64,000 nucleotides of DNA from contig JADJSX010000014.1 of NCBI GenBank assembly GCA_016711485.1, positions 82,184-146,183 on the forward strand, written 5' to 3'. The notes beneath the pieces were generated by a model. It saw only the letters and a program-made list of their open reading frames with translations. It was not told the DNA's origin and searched no databases. Positions 52,663 to 62,194 of the stretch are shown here, piece after piece. Position 1 is the stretch's first letter. Every line of letters starts with the position of its first letter. The position numbers and the translations under genes were made by a program. This DNA is from Leptospiraceae bacterium (GTDB lineage: Bacteria; Spirochaetota; Leptospiria; Leptospirales; Leptospiraceae).

Positions 52663-52885
52663 CGTAAAGTTCTTCTCTTTTCCATTTAGTAGTTTTGGTT
52701 TTTTTTGTCTTAATAGCTTTATCTATTAGAGCAAACGTATCTTGTATCTAGTTTCTTTTCTCAAGAGAAATCTTCTCCTCCAAAATACTTCGAACCAGCG
52801 CATTTAGGGAAGTATTCTTCTTTCTAGCATACTCCCGCCTTGCCTCTACTATTTTATCCTCAATGGATAGTGTAATATTTTTCAT
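52655..52885 (-). pseudogene. Antitoxin of the PIN toxin with an in-frame TAG
   Basis: Starts ATG 52885 with SD AGGAG. The first 45 codons encode a ribbon-helix-helix-type DNA-binding start (MKNITLSIEDKIVEARREYA, NTSLNALVRSILEE), then TAG at 52748-52750, and the same frame continues for 30 codons (IQDTFALIDKAIKTK...KREELYDV) to TAA at 52655, overlapping the toxin start. A CAG to TAG change would explain it. As read, only the DNA-binding half is made and the toxin-neutralising tail is lost, unless the stop is suppressed or the base is an error. Confidence 0.7.
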
Positions 52886-52942
52886 ATTCTCCTCCACTTA
52901 CACAGTTTATGTGTAAATAACTATTTGTAAAACCTTTTTTTT

Positions 52943-53060
52943 AACCACGAATTTACACGAATAGTTTTTTCTAAGAAAAAACCCCAAAACCCATTCGTGG
53001 ACATTCGTGCAATTCGTGGCTAAGATTTTTTTAACCACGAATGACACGAATTACACGAAT
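52943..53060. repeat. CACGAAT-family inverted-repeat cluster D
   Basis: Left arm AACCACGAATTTACACGAAT, right arm ACCCATTCGTGGACATTCGT plus GCAATTCGTGGCTAA, then another left arm AACCACGAATGACACGAATT. Placed between the antitoxin gene and a small gene remnant. Confidence 0.75.
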
Positions 53061-53071
53061 GATTTATTTTC

Positions 53072-53263
53072 CTACCAATTCCATAGATACTGACCTAGTT
53101 TACAAAATATTTTATCCTTGTTTCCCTCAATTAAATAATCTCCCATTCCATGAATATAGGCGTTGTAAAGATGTGCCGAGACTCCTTTTGGATAGATTCC
53201 TTGGGGATTGGCTTTAATTTATCGTTGTAATTCTGTTTCGCTCCATCTAAAAAACAAAAGCAT
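53072..53263 (-). pseudogene. Small gene remnant with an in-frame TAA
   Basis: 64-codon frame from ATG 53263 (AGAGG two bases upstream) to TAG 53072, interrupted by TAA at 53219-53221 after 14 codons. The second part contains GIYPKGVSAHLYNAYIHGMG. I do not recognise a family. It lies between a repeat cluster and the receiver-protein gene and may be a further, decayed member of the operon. Confidence 0.35.
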
Positions 53264-53313
53264 AGCCTCTGTAATCCGATGGCTCTTTTATGAAATCAGG
53301 TGATTTATTCCTT

Positions 53314-54517
53314 TCAGGTTTTTCGCCAAGCTTCATTTAATTTATTTTCTTTGAATACTTCTTTTACATATTGTAATGATTCAAGATTCATTTTATCAAT
53401 TTGATCTTTTTTAATTATATTATTTTCATCCAACAATATAGATAATAGGATATTTTCATAATTCTCAATCCTATTAATATCCATTCTAAAAAATCCACGA
53501 ATCGCCAATATAAAAAAGAAAGCAATGTCTTGTTCTTTTAGATTTTCTTTATCAAATATAAAATGTGCAAAACAATTTCTAAGATTATTTAAAATCCAAA
53601 AAGATGTTTCATAAAAAGTTCTTTCGGTATCATTTGTAACTTTGACAAAGTGTTTCTTTTGTTCGTCGTCTTTGCTCTCTCCTCTCTCCCATTCTGCGGT
53701 CATTGTCATTAAGAAGGTATATAGTTTTTGCGCTTTTTCTTTCTCTTCTAAATGAAATTCTTTTTGAATCATAGCTTGCAATCGTATTAAAAATTCCTTT
53801 CCATATTCTAATGAAAGCTCATCAATATTTTCACCTTCTCCATCTTTTTTGAGAGTTCTATTGAGAAGAATTTCTTCAGGTGTATTCTTTAATAAGTAAT
53901 TACATCCATCTAATATTCCTCTTCTGAGTAGAATGTAATGATTATTAGCCTTTGATTGAAGCCAAGCGCGGGAATGTGGAGTAGCCGCGTTTAGGCTTTA
54001 ATTGGTCTTCACTCTCTTCCGATTTTTCAAAAACATTTTCCTTTTTTAGTAAAGGAATATTTGCATCCTTACAATGCCTTTCAAAATCAGAAACAGAGTT
54101 TCCATTTCCAGTCATAAAAGCAATTTGGTCTTCGGGAACTCCCTTTCGTATAAGAAGATTCCATATATAGAACCCTGCCTTTTCTAAAAAGTCCTTTCTA
54201 TCTAATCCACTTGGCGTTTCAGATCCTTTGGGCTCAGCCGCAGTTAAGTTTATATCAATAATAATAATATCAAAGTTTAAATAATTTAGATCATGAATTT
54301 TCCAATATTCATTATAACTCTTACAAACTACTATTTCATGAATAGACTTCTCTTTAAAATAGCGAGGAAGTTCTTCTTCAACATTGTTATCAGTATCATA
54401 ATCCTCATCAAAAGTATCTAATCCCAAAAGATCCTTAAACAAGTTTGCTGCAAGAGAAGATGGAGCAATCGATTCTTTTCCCGTATTTGGAAAATCCTCA
54501 ATCCAAATAATTCTCAT
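53314..54517 (-). pseudogene. Receiver-domain (response-regulator-like) protein with a C-terminal helical domain, one frameshift
   Basis: Two frames, 53945-54517 (190 residues) and 53314-53945, join if one A is removed from AAA at 53951-53953 (SIK-ANNHYILLRRG), giving about 400 residues. The downstream frame has no start codon of its own before the TTG at 53781. Part 1 is REC-like: MRIIWIEDFP (acidic pocket) and IIIIDINLT (phosphoacceptor Asp), with an insertion relative to classical receivers. Part 2 is helical with no known domain. It is 33 bp downstream of the TPR-histidine-kinase gene, whose kinase part is its natural phosphodonor. Confidence 0.65.
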
Positions 54518-54550
54518 AAAAATCTCCTTTTATATTAGATATTTCTAATT

Positions 54551-57500
54551 TTACTTTGAACTCAGAATCATTTCCTTCTCTAGTAAAAAGAATGCCTCTC
54601 TGAATTTTTTAATTAAATACTCTATAAACTGTAAACCACTTCTACTATCAGAATATTCCGTACTCTCTTTGGAAAAACGATTTTTGCATTCATATAGAAT
54701 ATTGGAACTTTCTCTTTTCCAAAAAATCTGAATGGGCTCTTCGTTACTGCAGTATTTTAAAGCATTAAACATGGATTCACTAACTACAGAATAAATCAAT
54801 AAGAAATGAACTCCTCTTTTATTGAACCTAGTTATCTCATCTGATATATCTAACCTTAAAAAATCCAAATTTTCATTCACCCAAGCAAGCACTAAATCAG
54901 TAGATAATTCTTCAAACTCTACAAATAAGATTTTCTCTAAAAAGGATTTTCTCAAACTTCTCAATTTTTCGGAACTAAAGCTTGGTATTAGTTTTTTTCT
55001 TTCTTCATTCAAACCTTCTGAAAATAAAAACCGAGAAATATTTTGTTTGATACTTAATGAAAATAAATATTTCACTGATTTGTCTCCTCGAATTTCCATA
55101 TTCCATTCCTCAACAAATCGTTCACTGTCCTGAACAAACAGTTGAAATGTATCTAAAATATTTTCTACCATAGCAAATGTAGAATATAATCCTGCTAGAT
55201 TATTAAATGCTTTATATGCCAGTTTATCTTCATAATCTCTTTCTAATGCTTTTTTCGCTAGGTTCAAAGTTTCACGAATGGTTTCAGGTCCATTGGAAAG
55301 AGAGTTTCTAAAAGAATGGGATAGGTAAGAGAGAAGAGTTTGTTTAGTTTTAGTTTCTATTTCTTCTTTTTCTTTCTCAGCATTTAGAGCCCTATTTCTG
55401 AATTGCAAAGTATATTGTTTTTGATCATGAAAAGTTTTAAAGGCTACTTTGGGTTTTATTTCAAATGCTTTAGTATAATAAAATTCGTATTTTTCAAAAT
55501 AATCTGGATTTTTAGTTAAACTAAATAATCCATCGTAGAGAATACCAAGATAACCTAAAATATTTGTATCCTTTAAGTCTAGTTTTTTCAATTCCTCAAT
55601 TATCTCTAATATCGCTTTTTCATTACTTTCTGAAAGATAAATTAATCCAATTCTAAATAATGAATCTTGGGATACTGGATTTATTTCCAATGCTTTTAAA
55701 ACATAGTTCATAGCTTCTTCTAGTTTATTATCTAAGTAGCATTCGAAAGCTAATTCGTTTAATCCAAATGTAAAATTTGGGTACATAGCAACGGCTTTAT
55801 ATAAATAAGCATAAGCCTGCTCTCTTTTACCTATAAGGCTATAAAGTTTTCCAATACTATATAAAGTAAATTTATCTTTAGGAACTATCGTTTCTGATTT
55901 TTTATAATACTCTAAAGCTTTCTCGTAATCCTCCATATCCTTATAGACATTTCCAACTCCTTTTAGTAAACTTGTATTATTCGGAAAATATTTTAATCCT
56001 TTATCGTAAATCTCAATTGCTTTTTGATATTCCTTTTTCATTCTCAACGCAAAACCTAAGCAATTTAAAAGGTTAGAATTATTTTCGTTTACCCTTAGCC
56101 CATCTTCATATATTTTTATTGATTTATCATAATCTTCCATATCATGATAAATCAAACCAATATCACCAATAATAAATGGATCATTTGGTTTTATTTTTTT
56201 TGCTTTTTCTAGATAATAAATTGCCTTCTTATAATATTTTTTTTCTTTATAAACATTAGAAATTTCTTTTAAGGCTTCAATATTATGTTTATCAATTTTT
56301 AATACCTTTTTGAAAATCGAAGAAGCTTTCTCATAATCTCTTTTAGCTAAATAACACTTTCCAATTCCTCTCATTGAGTCCAAATCATTTCTTTCAATTG
56401 AGAGCGCTTCCTTAAAATATTTTTCTGCATTTGAGTAGTCATCTATATAATAATAAGAATCAGCAATATATCTTAAAGAATTAGATAATTTGGGATTTAA
56501 TTCAAATGCTTTTAGATTGTATTCGATGGACTTTTCATAATCATGGTGATCAAGATAGAAATTTCCAATTTTTAAAAGTGTGAAATAGTTTTTAGAATTT
56601 ATTTCAAAAGATTTATTAAAGTATTTTAATGCTACATCATAGTCATATTTATTTTTATATATATCCGCCAGACCATTTAAAGTTTCAGGATTATCTTCCT
56701 TTAATTCTACCGACTTAGAAAAATAAAATAATGCTTTATCGAATTCAAATAAAGAATTATAAACGTTTCCTAATTTATTTAATGTTGGAATATAATCAGA
56801 CTTAATTTCGTAAGCTTTCGAATAGTATTCCACTGCTTCTTTGGGCATTTGCAAATAAACTGAATAATTGTCTCCAATATCATTATACCTTTGATAATCT
56901 TCGGGATTAATCTCGATTATTTTTTTTAAGCAGGAATTTGATTCTTCGTAGTTTTTTAAATTTACAAACAGTAATGATTTAAAATATAAAGAGTTATAAT
57001 TATCAGGTTCTATTCTTAATGCTTTTTCAAAATACTCCAATGCTTTTTTATAATTCTTTTTTTCCTGGTATAGATTCCCCAGTCCGTTAATGGCAGAAAT
57101 ATTTTTTGGTCCAATTCTAAGGGATTTTTCATAGCAGATTTTTGATTTTTTATACTCTCCTATTTTTTTATAATGCCAACCAAAATTATTTAATGTCTCA
57201 ATACTATTTTTATCTAATTTGATTGTAAAATTCAATTCTTCAAATGCCTCTGCATTTTTTTGTAATAAGAATAATAAATTTATTTTTTTATTTCTAAATC
57301 CAATATCATTTGGCTCTAACTCAATTGCTTTATTGATAGAATCCAAAGCTAAATGATAATCTTCTAGTGATTCATAATTGACCGAAAGATTAAAGTGAAC
57401 AATTGCAAATTTTGGTTTAACATGAATCGCGTTAAGATAATAATCTATTGCTTCTTTGTATTTATATTGATCCCCATACGTGAGTCCCATATAATTTAGA

Positions 57501-58976
57501 AACTCTGGCAATTCTGGATTAACCTTTAGAGCATTTGAACATATCGTATACATTTCTCGATATTTCTTTTGGCTTCTAAAGATTGAAAATAGCTTTTCAA
57601 ATGCAATTAAATAATCTGGCTGAAGATTTAATACTTTATGGTAATATTCAATAGCTAAGTCTAAGTCATTTCTATTTTCAAAACAAACTCCTAGATTTGT
57701 GAGAGAAGTAAAATTATTTGGATCAATATCTAAGGACTTGTGGTAGTATTTAATAGCGTTAGAATAGTCTTTATTAGAACTATAATATACAGCTACATTG
57801 TTATGGGCACTTGCGAAATCTGGCTTTAATTCTAAAGCTTTATTATAACATTCTAAAGCTTTTTCATACTCTCTGTTTCTGTCATAAGCTAACCCTAAAT
57901 AATTCCAATACTCAGCGTTATTATTTTCTAGTTTAATTAGCTTTAAAAAACATTTTATTTCTTTTTCAAATTGGTTATTATCTTTATAAGCAAATGCCAA
58001 TTCTTCAATTAATTTTTTGATTCCCTATTCTTTTCTAAATATCTTTCTAATAAACGGATTGCTTCTTTTATTCTGTTATTTTTCTTTAAAAAACTAGAAT
58101 AATTTTGAATTGTAATATCATTGTTTTCTTCTAATTCTAATGATTTTTTATAATTGAATTCAGCTTTATCAGTTAATCTTTTTTCATCAAATATCAAGGC
58201 CATATTGTTAAAAACGACTGCAAAATCCGGTTTCAACGCAATAGCTTTATTATAGCACTCTAAAGCTTTTTCGGGATTGTTAGTTCTGTAATAAGCTAGC
58301 CCGAGATAATTCCATATTTCTGCATGACCCGGATTAATTTCTAAAGCTCTATTATAACACTCAATGGCTTCTTGAATTTTTTCCGTTGCTTTATGAACGT
58401 CTGCGAGTTGTTTTAAAGCAGATACATACTCAGGAAATATTTCCAATGCCTTTTTTAAGGCATCTTCTGATTCTTTATAATTATTTAATTTTAATTCAAT
58501 TATTCCTAAAATAAAATAAGCTGTATCTAAATCTTTATTATTTTCAACATTAAATCTTTGTGAAATTTGAAGTTTTGCTTTTTGATAATCTCCAAGAAAA
58601 AGATATATCATTGATAATAAAACATGATCTTCATAGGTATTATTTTCAATATTTTGCAAATAGAGCATTTTAGATTTTTCAAATTCTGGTTTCGCTTTAT
58701 CTAATGAATTTTCAATCAATAGGTAATAAAAACCTATGTAAAAAAAGTATTCCTTTTTAGATTCATCAAGCATTTGTATTTTATCTAAAAATAATTTCGA
58801 TTGCTCCTTTTTTCTTAAGATTGCATAAGTAATAAAAAGGGAAGTAACTATTTTTTAAATTATTTTCATCCAATTTATAAGCTTCTTCATAGAGTTCCAA
58901 AGCTTTTGGATATATTTCTTTTTGAAAAGGATGAGGCTTCTATTATTAACCTTTCTATTTCCATTCTCTCTTCCAT
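54551..58976 (-). pseudogene. Giant TPR protein with C-terminal histidine-kinase-like module (three frameshifts)
   Basis: Read through three 1-nt homopolymer breaks (58919-58923, 58808-58813, 58013-58018), the gene runs from ATG 58976 (one base after the vWA stop, TAAGATG) to 54551, about 1,475 residues. It has more than 25 tetratricopeptide repeats of the canonical 34-residue type (e.g. EYWNYLGLAYDRNREYEKAL), then a HisKA-like helix with His in LSHSFRNSLSNG and a GHKL ATPase with the N-box SESMFNALKY; the G-boxes are degenerate. Hence a cytosolic TPR-sensor kinase; the downstream receiver protein is the likely partner. Largest unbroken frame: 54551-58000. Confidence 0.75.
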
Positions 58977-58977
58977 C

Positions 58978-59915
58978 TTATTCTAACCTCAATCTATTTG
59001 AATTTTCCAATTTTCTGTGATTTGCTTTTTTGCTTATCTCAATTAAATCCAATTTCTTTTTGCTGGAAGATTTAGAGACACTAGCTTCATATTCATCCAG
59101 TACGCCGGCATCTTTTGCGGCGCTGGCTTTAATGATTTCCAATAAATCACCTACTTCCTGAATACCAATTATCATTCCACCAGTAACATTGGCAAGCCAT
59201 GAAAAAAAGTTAGGATGATGTAAGTTGGAAACTTTTTTTTGAAAGTCTCCGATTCCGACAGGGGTTAATGCTTGTAATCCTTGAGAAGATAAGACCGGTC
59301 TGCAATAGACTGAATTAATTGTGACTTGGTTTTCGTATAAGTCCTTTGTGATTTGAAAATAACTATGTTGGTGAGGACATTCGTGCGGTTCTTTTCCACT
59401 TGCATCTCCAAATAACACAATGGAACGATTCACTTTGGGTCGCCAGTTGATTTGTAGTGCCTCATAGAGAGCGTCCTCGACTGCTTCTTTTTCATCTCCT
59501 CCATGTCCGGTAGGTGTTCTCTGAATAAAATCTTGTATGGCTTGCACATCGTTTGTAATTTGACAAACTTTTGTCGTATAGGGATCTCCCTGACCGTGAT
59601 CCAAATAAAAAACAATTCCCATTTGTAAATCAGGAATGAATTGAAATAATTCATTACCGAGTTTGATAAATTCTGTTTTGAGTAAATGGTGATAAGATGC
59701 CATAGAGCCTGTCAAATCTCCCATCAAAACTAAATCCAAACTTCCTTTTTCTTTCCTACAAATTGTTCTTTTAAATTCTCTGATTTCTTTTTCATCAACT
59801 GGCTTATTTCTGATCTAGTAGATAAATCTAATGTAGCAATAGTGGATTTTTTAGTATTCAGTTTACTTATATTATTACTTCTGATGGAAGGTAAATTTAA
59901 AGAATTATTAGTCAT
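58978..59915 (-). pseudogene. von Willebrand factor A (vWA) domain protein, one frameshift
   Basis: From ATG 59915 (MTNNSLNLPS), overlapping the J-domain gene by ATGA, to TAA 58978; the frame shifts at the T5 run 59746-59750 (one base lost). The unbroken part is 58978-59739. About 312 residues: a ~55-residue N-terminal tail and a vWA domain with MIDAS motif DLTGSM and further ligands (RTPTGHGGDEKEAVEDA, FGDASG). TerY-like and chaperone-associated vWA proteins look similar. It binds divalent metal and partner proteins. Part of an operon with the J-protein upstream and the TPR-kinase 1 bp downstream. Confidence 0.75.
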
Positions 59916-60274
59916 TTTGTTTCTCCTTTTTCTTTTCTTAAATCATATTCTTTTCTTCTAAACTCATCACTCAAAACTTCATAAGCTTTCTGAATCCTTA
60001 AAAACCGCTTCATGTTTTCTTCTTTTTCTTCCTTTGGCAAATCAGGACTTTGTATGTCGGGATGAAATTTCTTTACTAACTCCCTGTACGCTTTTTTTAT
60101 CTCGTCTACGGATGCATCAAAAGAAACCCCAAGGTCGGCATAAAAATCACTTTCTTCTTCCTGAACTTCTTCTTTAGTCTCTTCCGAGAACTCTCCCCAT
60201 TCATTCCATGATTTTAGGAAAGTTTCTAAGCTTAAACAAAATGTAATTCCCTCAATAGCTGATTGAAATGCCAT
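59912..60274 (-). CDS. Small J-domain protein
   Basis: 120 residues. The N-terminal half is unknown; the C-terminal J-domain (about 43-112) has HPD at 71-73 (KKFHPDIQSP) and FRRKEYD at the end of helix IV. It should stimulate an Hsp70-type ATPase, but no Hsp70 is in the window. ATG overlaps the upstream stop (TGATG) and its own stop overlaps the vWA start (ATGA), so it is translationally coupled on both sides. Confidence 0.88.
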   Translation of the reverse strand: MAFQSAIEGITFCLSLETFLKSWNEWGEFSEETKEEVQEEESDFYADLGVSFDASVDEIKKAYRELVKKFHPDIQSPDLPKEEKEENMKRFLRIQKAYEVLSDEFRRKEYDLRKEKGETK

Positions 60275-61350
60275 CAGGAAATTCCAAAGATCTTTAGATT
60301 CATTTGCTTTTTAAATCTAAATTCTATTTCTTTTATAAATAAATTTAGCGGAATATGTGGATTATCCTTTGAATAGGAATAAATTTCTTCCAAATGATTT
60401 TTTAATTCTTCGATTTTATTTTCTATTTGATCGAGGGGTAACGCAAATCCTTTGAAAGAACCGTCACAATATTTTTCTTCCAATTCCTCAGTCCGGGAAA
60501 GCATATCCTTACAAACTTTTTGCATTTGGCGAATAGCTTCTTGAACTACAAGCTTTGCTTCTTTCCCTTCCTTCGACTTATCTTTCTTGAATAAATCTAC
60601 TGTAGTCTTTAAATGTTCTATCTCAGAGAGTTTAATTTCATACTCCCGAATCCTTTCCTCCAGTTTATCTTTAAGTTCTTTACTATCCGTAAAAAATGAT
60701 TCCCTCTCTTCCTCCAGAATTTCTTTTTCTTCCGAGATCGATTCTTTTAATTCATCAAAAGTAACTTTCTCTTCATGAAATAAATTTTCTTGATTTTCAA
60801 GATATTCTTCTTTTTCCTTTAAAAGATTTTCTTTGTTTTCCAGTCCATATTCCCATTCTTTTAATTTTGAATCTTTTTCTTCAAACTTAGATTCTATATC
60901 TAGAATCGTTGCTTTATCTTTTTGAAATTCATTTAGATTACGGGTGAATTCTGATTTTCTGGTTTCTAAAAGTATTTCTTCTTTGCGAAGATTACCCAAC
61001 CTTTCTTCTAAATCTTTTTTTTCCTTTCTCAAATCTTTTTGAAAATTATTTAAAGCTCTTTTCTCTTCATTAAGATTCTTAGAAATTTCTTTTAATTCAT
61101 TTGAATAAGATTCAGTTGATACAGATAATTTCTGAAAGGATTCATTGATACGGTGAGAATTGTCCAATGCAAATCGAACAGTTTTTCTGGTGTTATTGAG
61201 TAAACGAAATGACTTCCTTAACAGAAGGAAACTATTTCTCTGTAAAAATATTTTTCGAAAATAATTTCTTATAGAAAAATAAACTTTTGGGTTATTGTTT
61301 TTTGGAAAACATTCGTTCAGAATATTTTCCTGTAATTGTTCTAAGCTCAT
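60274..61350 (-). CDS. Long coiled-coil protein, first gene of the vWA/J/TPR-kinase operon
   Basis: 358 residues from ATG 61350 (MSLEQLQENILN); 26 further upstream residues in frame lie in or next to the repeat and look artificial. Heptad-rich coiled coil from about residue 80 to 260, then a C-terminal domain (CDGSFKGFALPLDQIENKIEEL) that I do not recognise. In other operons of this kind a GrpE-like exchange factor stands here; this C-terminus does not look like GrpE. The gene begins the operon after a CACGAAT cluster. Confidence 0.65.
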   Translation of the reverse strand: MSLEQLQENILNECFPKNNNPKVYFSIRNYFRKIFLQRNSFLLLRKSFRLLNNTRKTVRFALDNSHRINESFQKLSVSTESYSNELKEISKNLNEEKRALNNFQKDLRKEKKDLEERLGNLRKEEILLETRKSEFTRNLNEFQKDKATILDIESKFEEKDSKLKEWEYGLENKENLLKEKEEYLENQENLFHEEKVTFDELKESISEEKEILEEERESFFTDSKELKDKLEERIREYEIKLSEIEHLKTTVDLFKKDKSKEGKEAKLVVQEAIRQMQKVCKDMLSRTEELEEKYCDGSFKGFALPLDQIENKIEELKNHLEEIYSYSKDNPHIPLNLFIKEIEFRFKKQMNLKIFGIS

Positions 61351-61410
61351 AATAAGGGGAGCTTGATTGCCATAGTTAATATAGATATAAAACCCGTCAA
61401 GAAAAACCCC

Positions 61411-61550
61411 AAACCCATTCGTGAACATTCGTGCAATTCGTGGCTAACAATCTTTTAACCACAAATGACACGAATTAACACGAATAGTTTTTTCGAAAAA
61501 AAACCAAAACCAAACCCATTCGTGAACATTCGTGCAATTCGTGGCTAAAC
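61411..61550. repeat. CACGAAT-family inverted-repeat cluster E
   Basis: Right arm CCCATTCGTGAACATTCGTG plus CAATTCGTGGCTAA, left arm AACCACAAATGACACGAATT plus AACACGAAT, then a second right arm. Fills the gap between the coiled-coil gene start and the GxxExxY gene end. Confidence 0.75.
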
Positions 61551-61554
61551 TCTT

Positions 61555-61926
61555 CTAAACCACCAGCCTTTTCCATTCCATCTTATCGCTGCCGAAGTTG
61601 ATAAGTATCCCCAATTTTTTCTTTGTTGCTTTGAGATAATTAATTAGTTGTGCATCTTCCAATTTGGATAATTTACTCATTGCTTTAATTTCCAAAATGA
61701 TTTCATCAAAGACTAAAAAGTCCATGATGTATTCTTTTTTCAATAATATATCTTTGTAATAGATATTCATCTTCACTTGTTCCTTAAACGGAATACTCGA
61801 TTTTTCAAATTCAATTTTTAGTGCCTCCTGATATACAGCCTCCAAAAACCCCCGCCCCAATTCAGTATGCACCTCCATAGCCGCCCCCACAATCCTATAA
61901 CACTCATCCTTATAAATCAAATCCAT
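61555..61926 (-). CDS. GxxExxY family protein
   Basis: 123 residues. The name-giving motif is GFLEAVYQ (G..E..Y) after a VHTELGRG stretch, and the C-terminus LGILINFGSDKMEWKRLV is also typical. These proteins look like PD-(D/E)XK-related small nuclease-fold proteins; LVFDEIILEIKA provides the candidate D...E-K residues. The biological role is not established. A classic short, mobile accessory gene, here between two repeat clusters. Confidence 0.9.
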   Translation of the reverse strand: MDLIYKDECYRIVGAAMEVHTELGRGFLEAVYQEALKIEFEKSSIPFKEQVKMNIYYKDILLKKEYIMDFLVFDEIILEIKAMSKLSKLEDAQLINYLKATKKKLGILINFGSDKMEWKRLVV

Positions 61927-61941
61927 CGTAATTCCTTTTTT

Positions 61942-62194
61942 TTAGCCACGAATTGCACGAATGTTCACGAATGTTTTTTTTATTTTTAAAAAAACCCAAA
62001 ACCCATTCGTGTAAATTAGTGTCATTCGTGGCTAACATTCTTTTCCCTCATTCGTGGCTAAACCTCTTTCTCTTCAACCACGAATGACACGAATTTACAC
62101 GAAGGTTTTTTCAAAGAAAAAACCAAACCCAAAACCCCATTCGTGAACATTAGTGCAATTCGTGGCTAACATTCTTTTCCCCCATTCGTGGCTA
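61942..62194. repeat. CACGAAT-family inverted-repeat cluster F
   Basis: Two elements: TTTAGCCACGAATTGCACGA... ...CATTCGTGGCTAAC and AACCACGAATGACACGAATT... ...CATTCGTGGCTAAAT. The last bases contain the stop codon of the methyltransferase remnant (ATT TAG CCACGAAT on the minus strand). Confidence 0.75.

Noticed and set aside
26886..52750. Global reassignment of TAG as a sense codon
   Set aside because: TAG ends several intact genes in the window, such as the 31-residue basic protein at 11031 and the TPR gene at 7236.
54822..55133. Plus-strand frame inside the TPR-kinase gene
   Set aside because: Antisense to the histidine-kinase-like region and without a plausible start signal.
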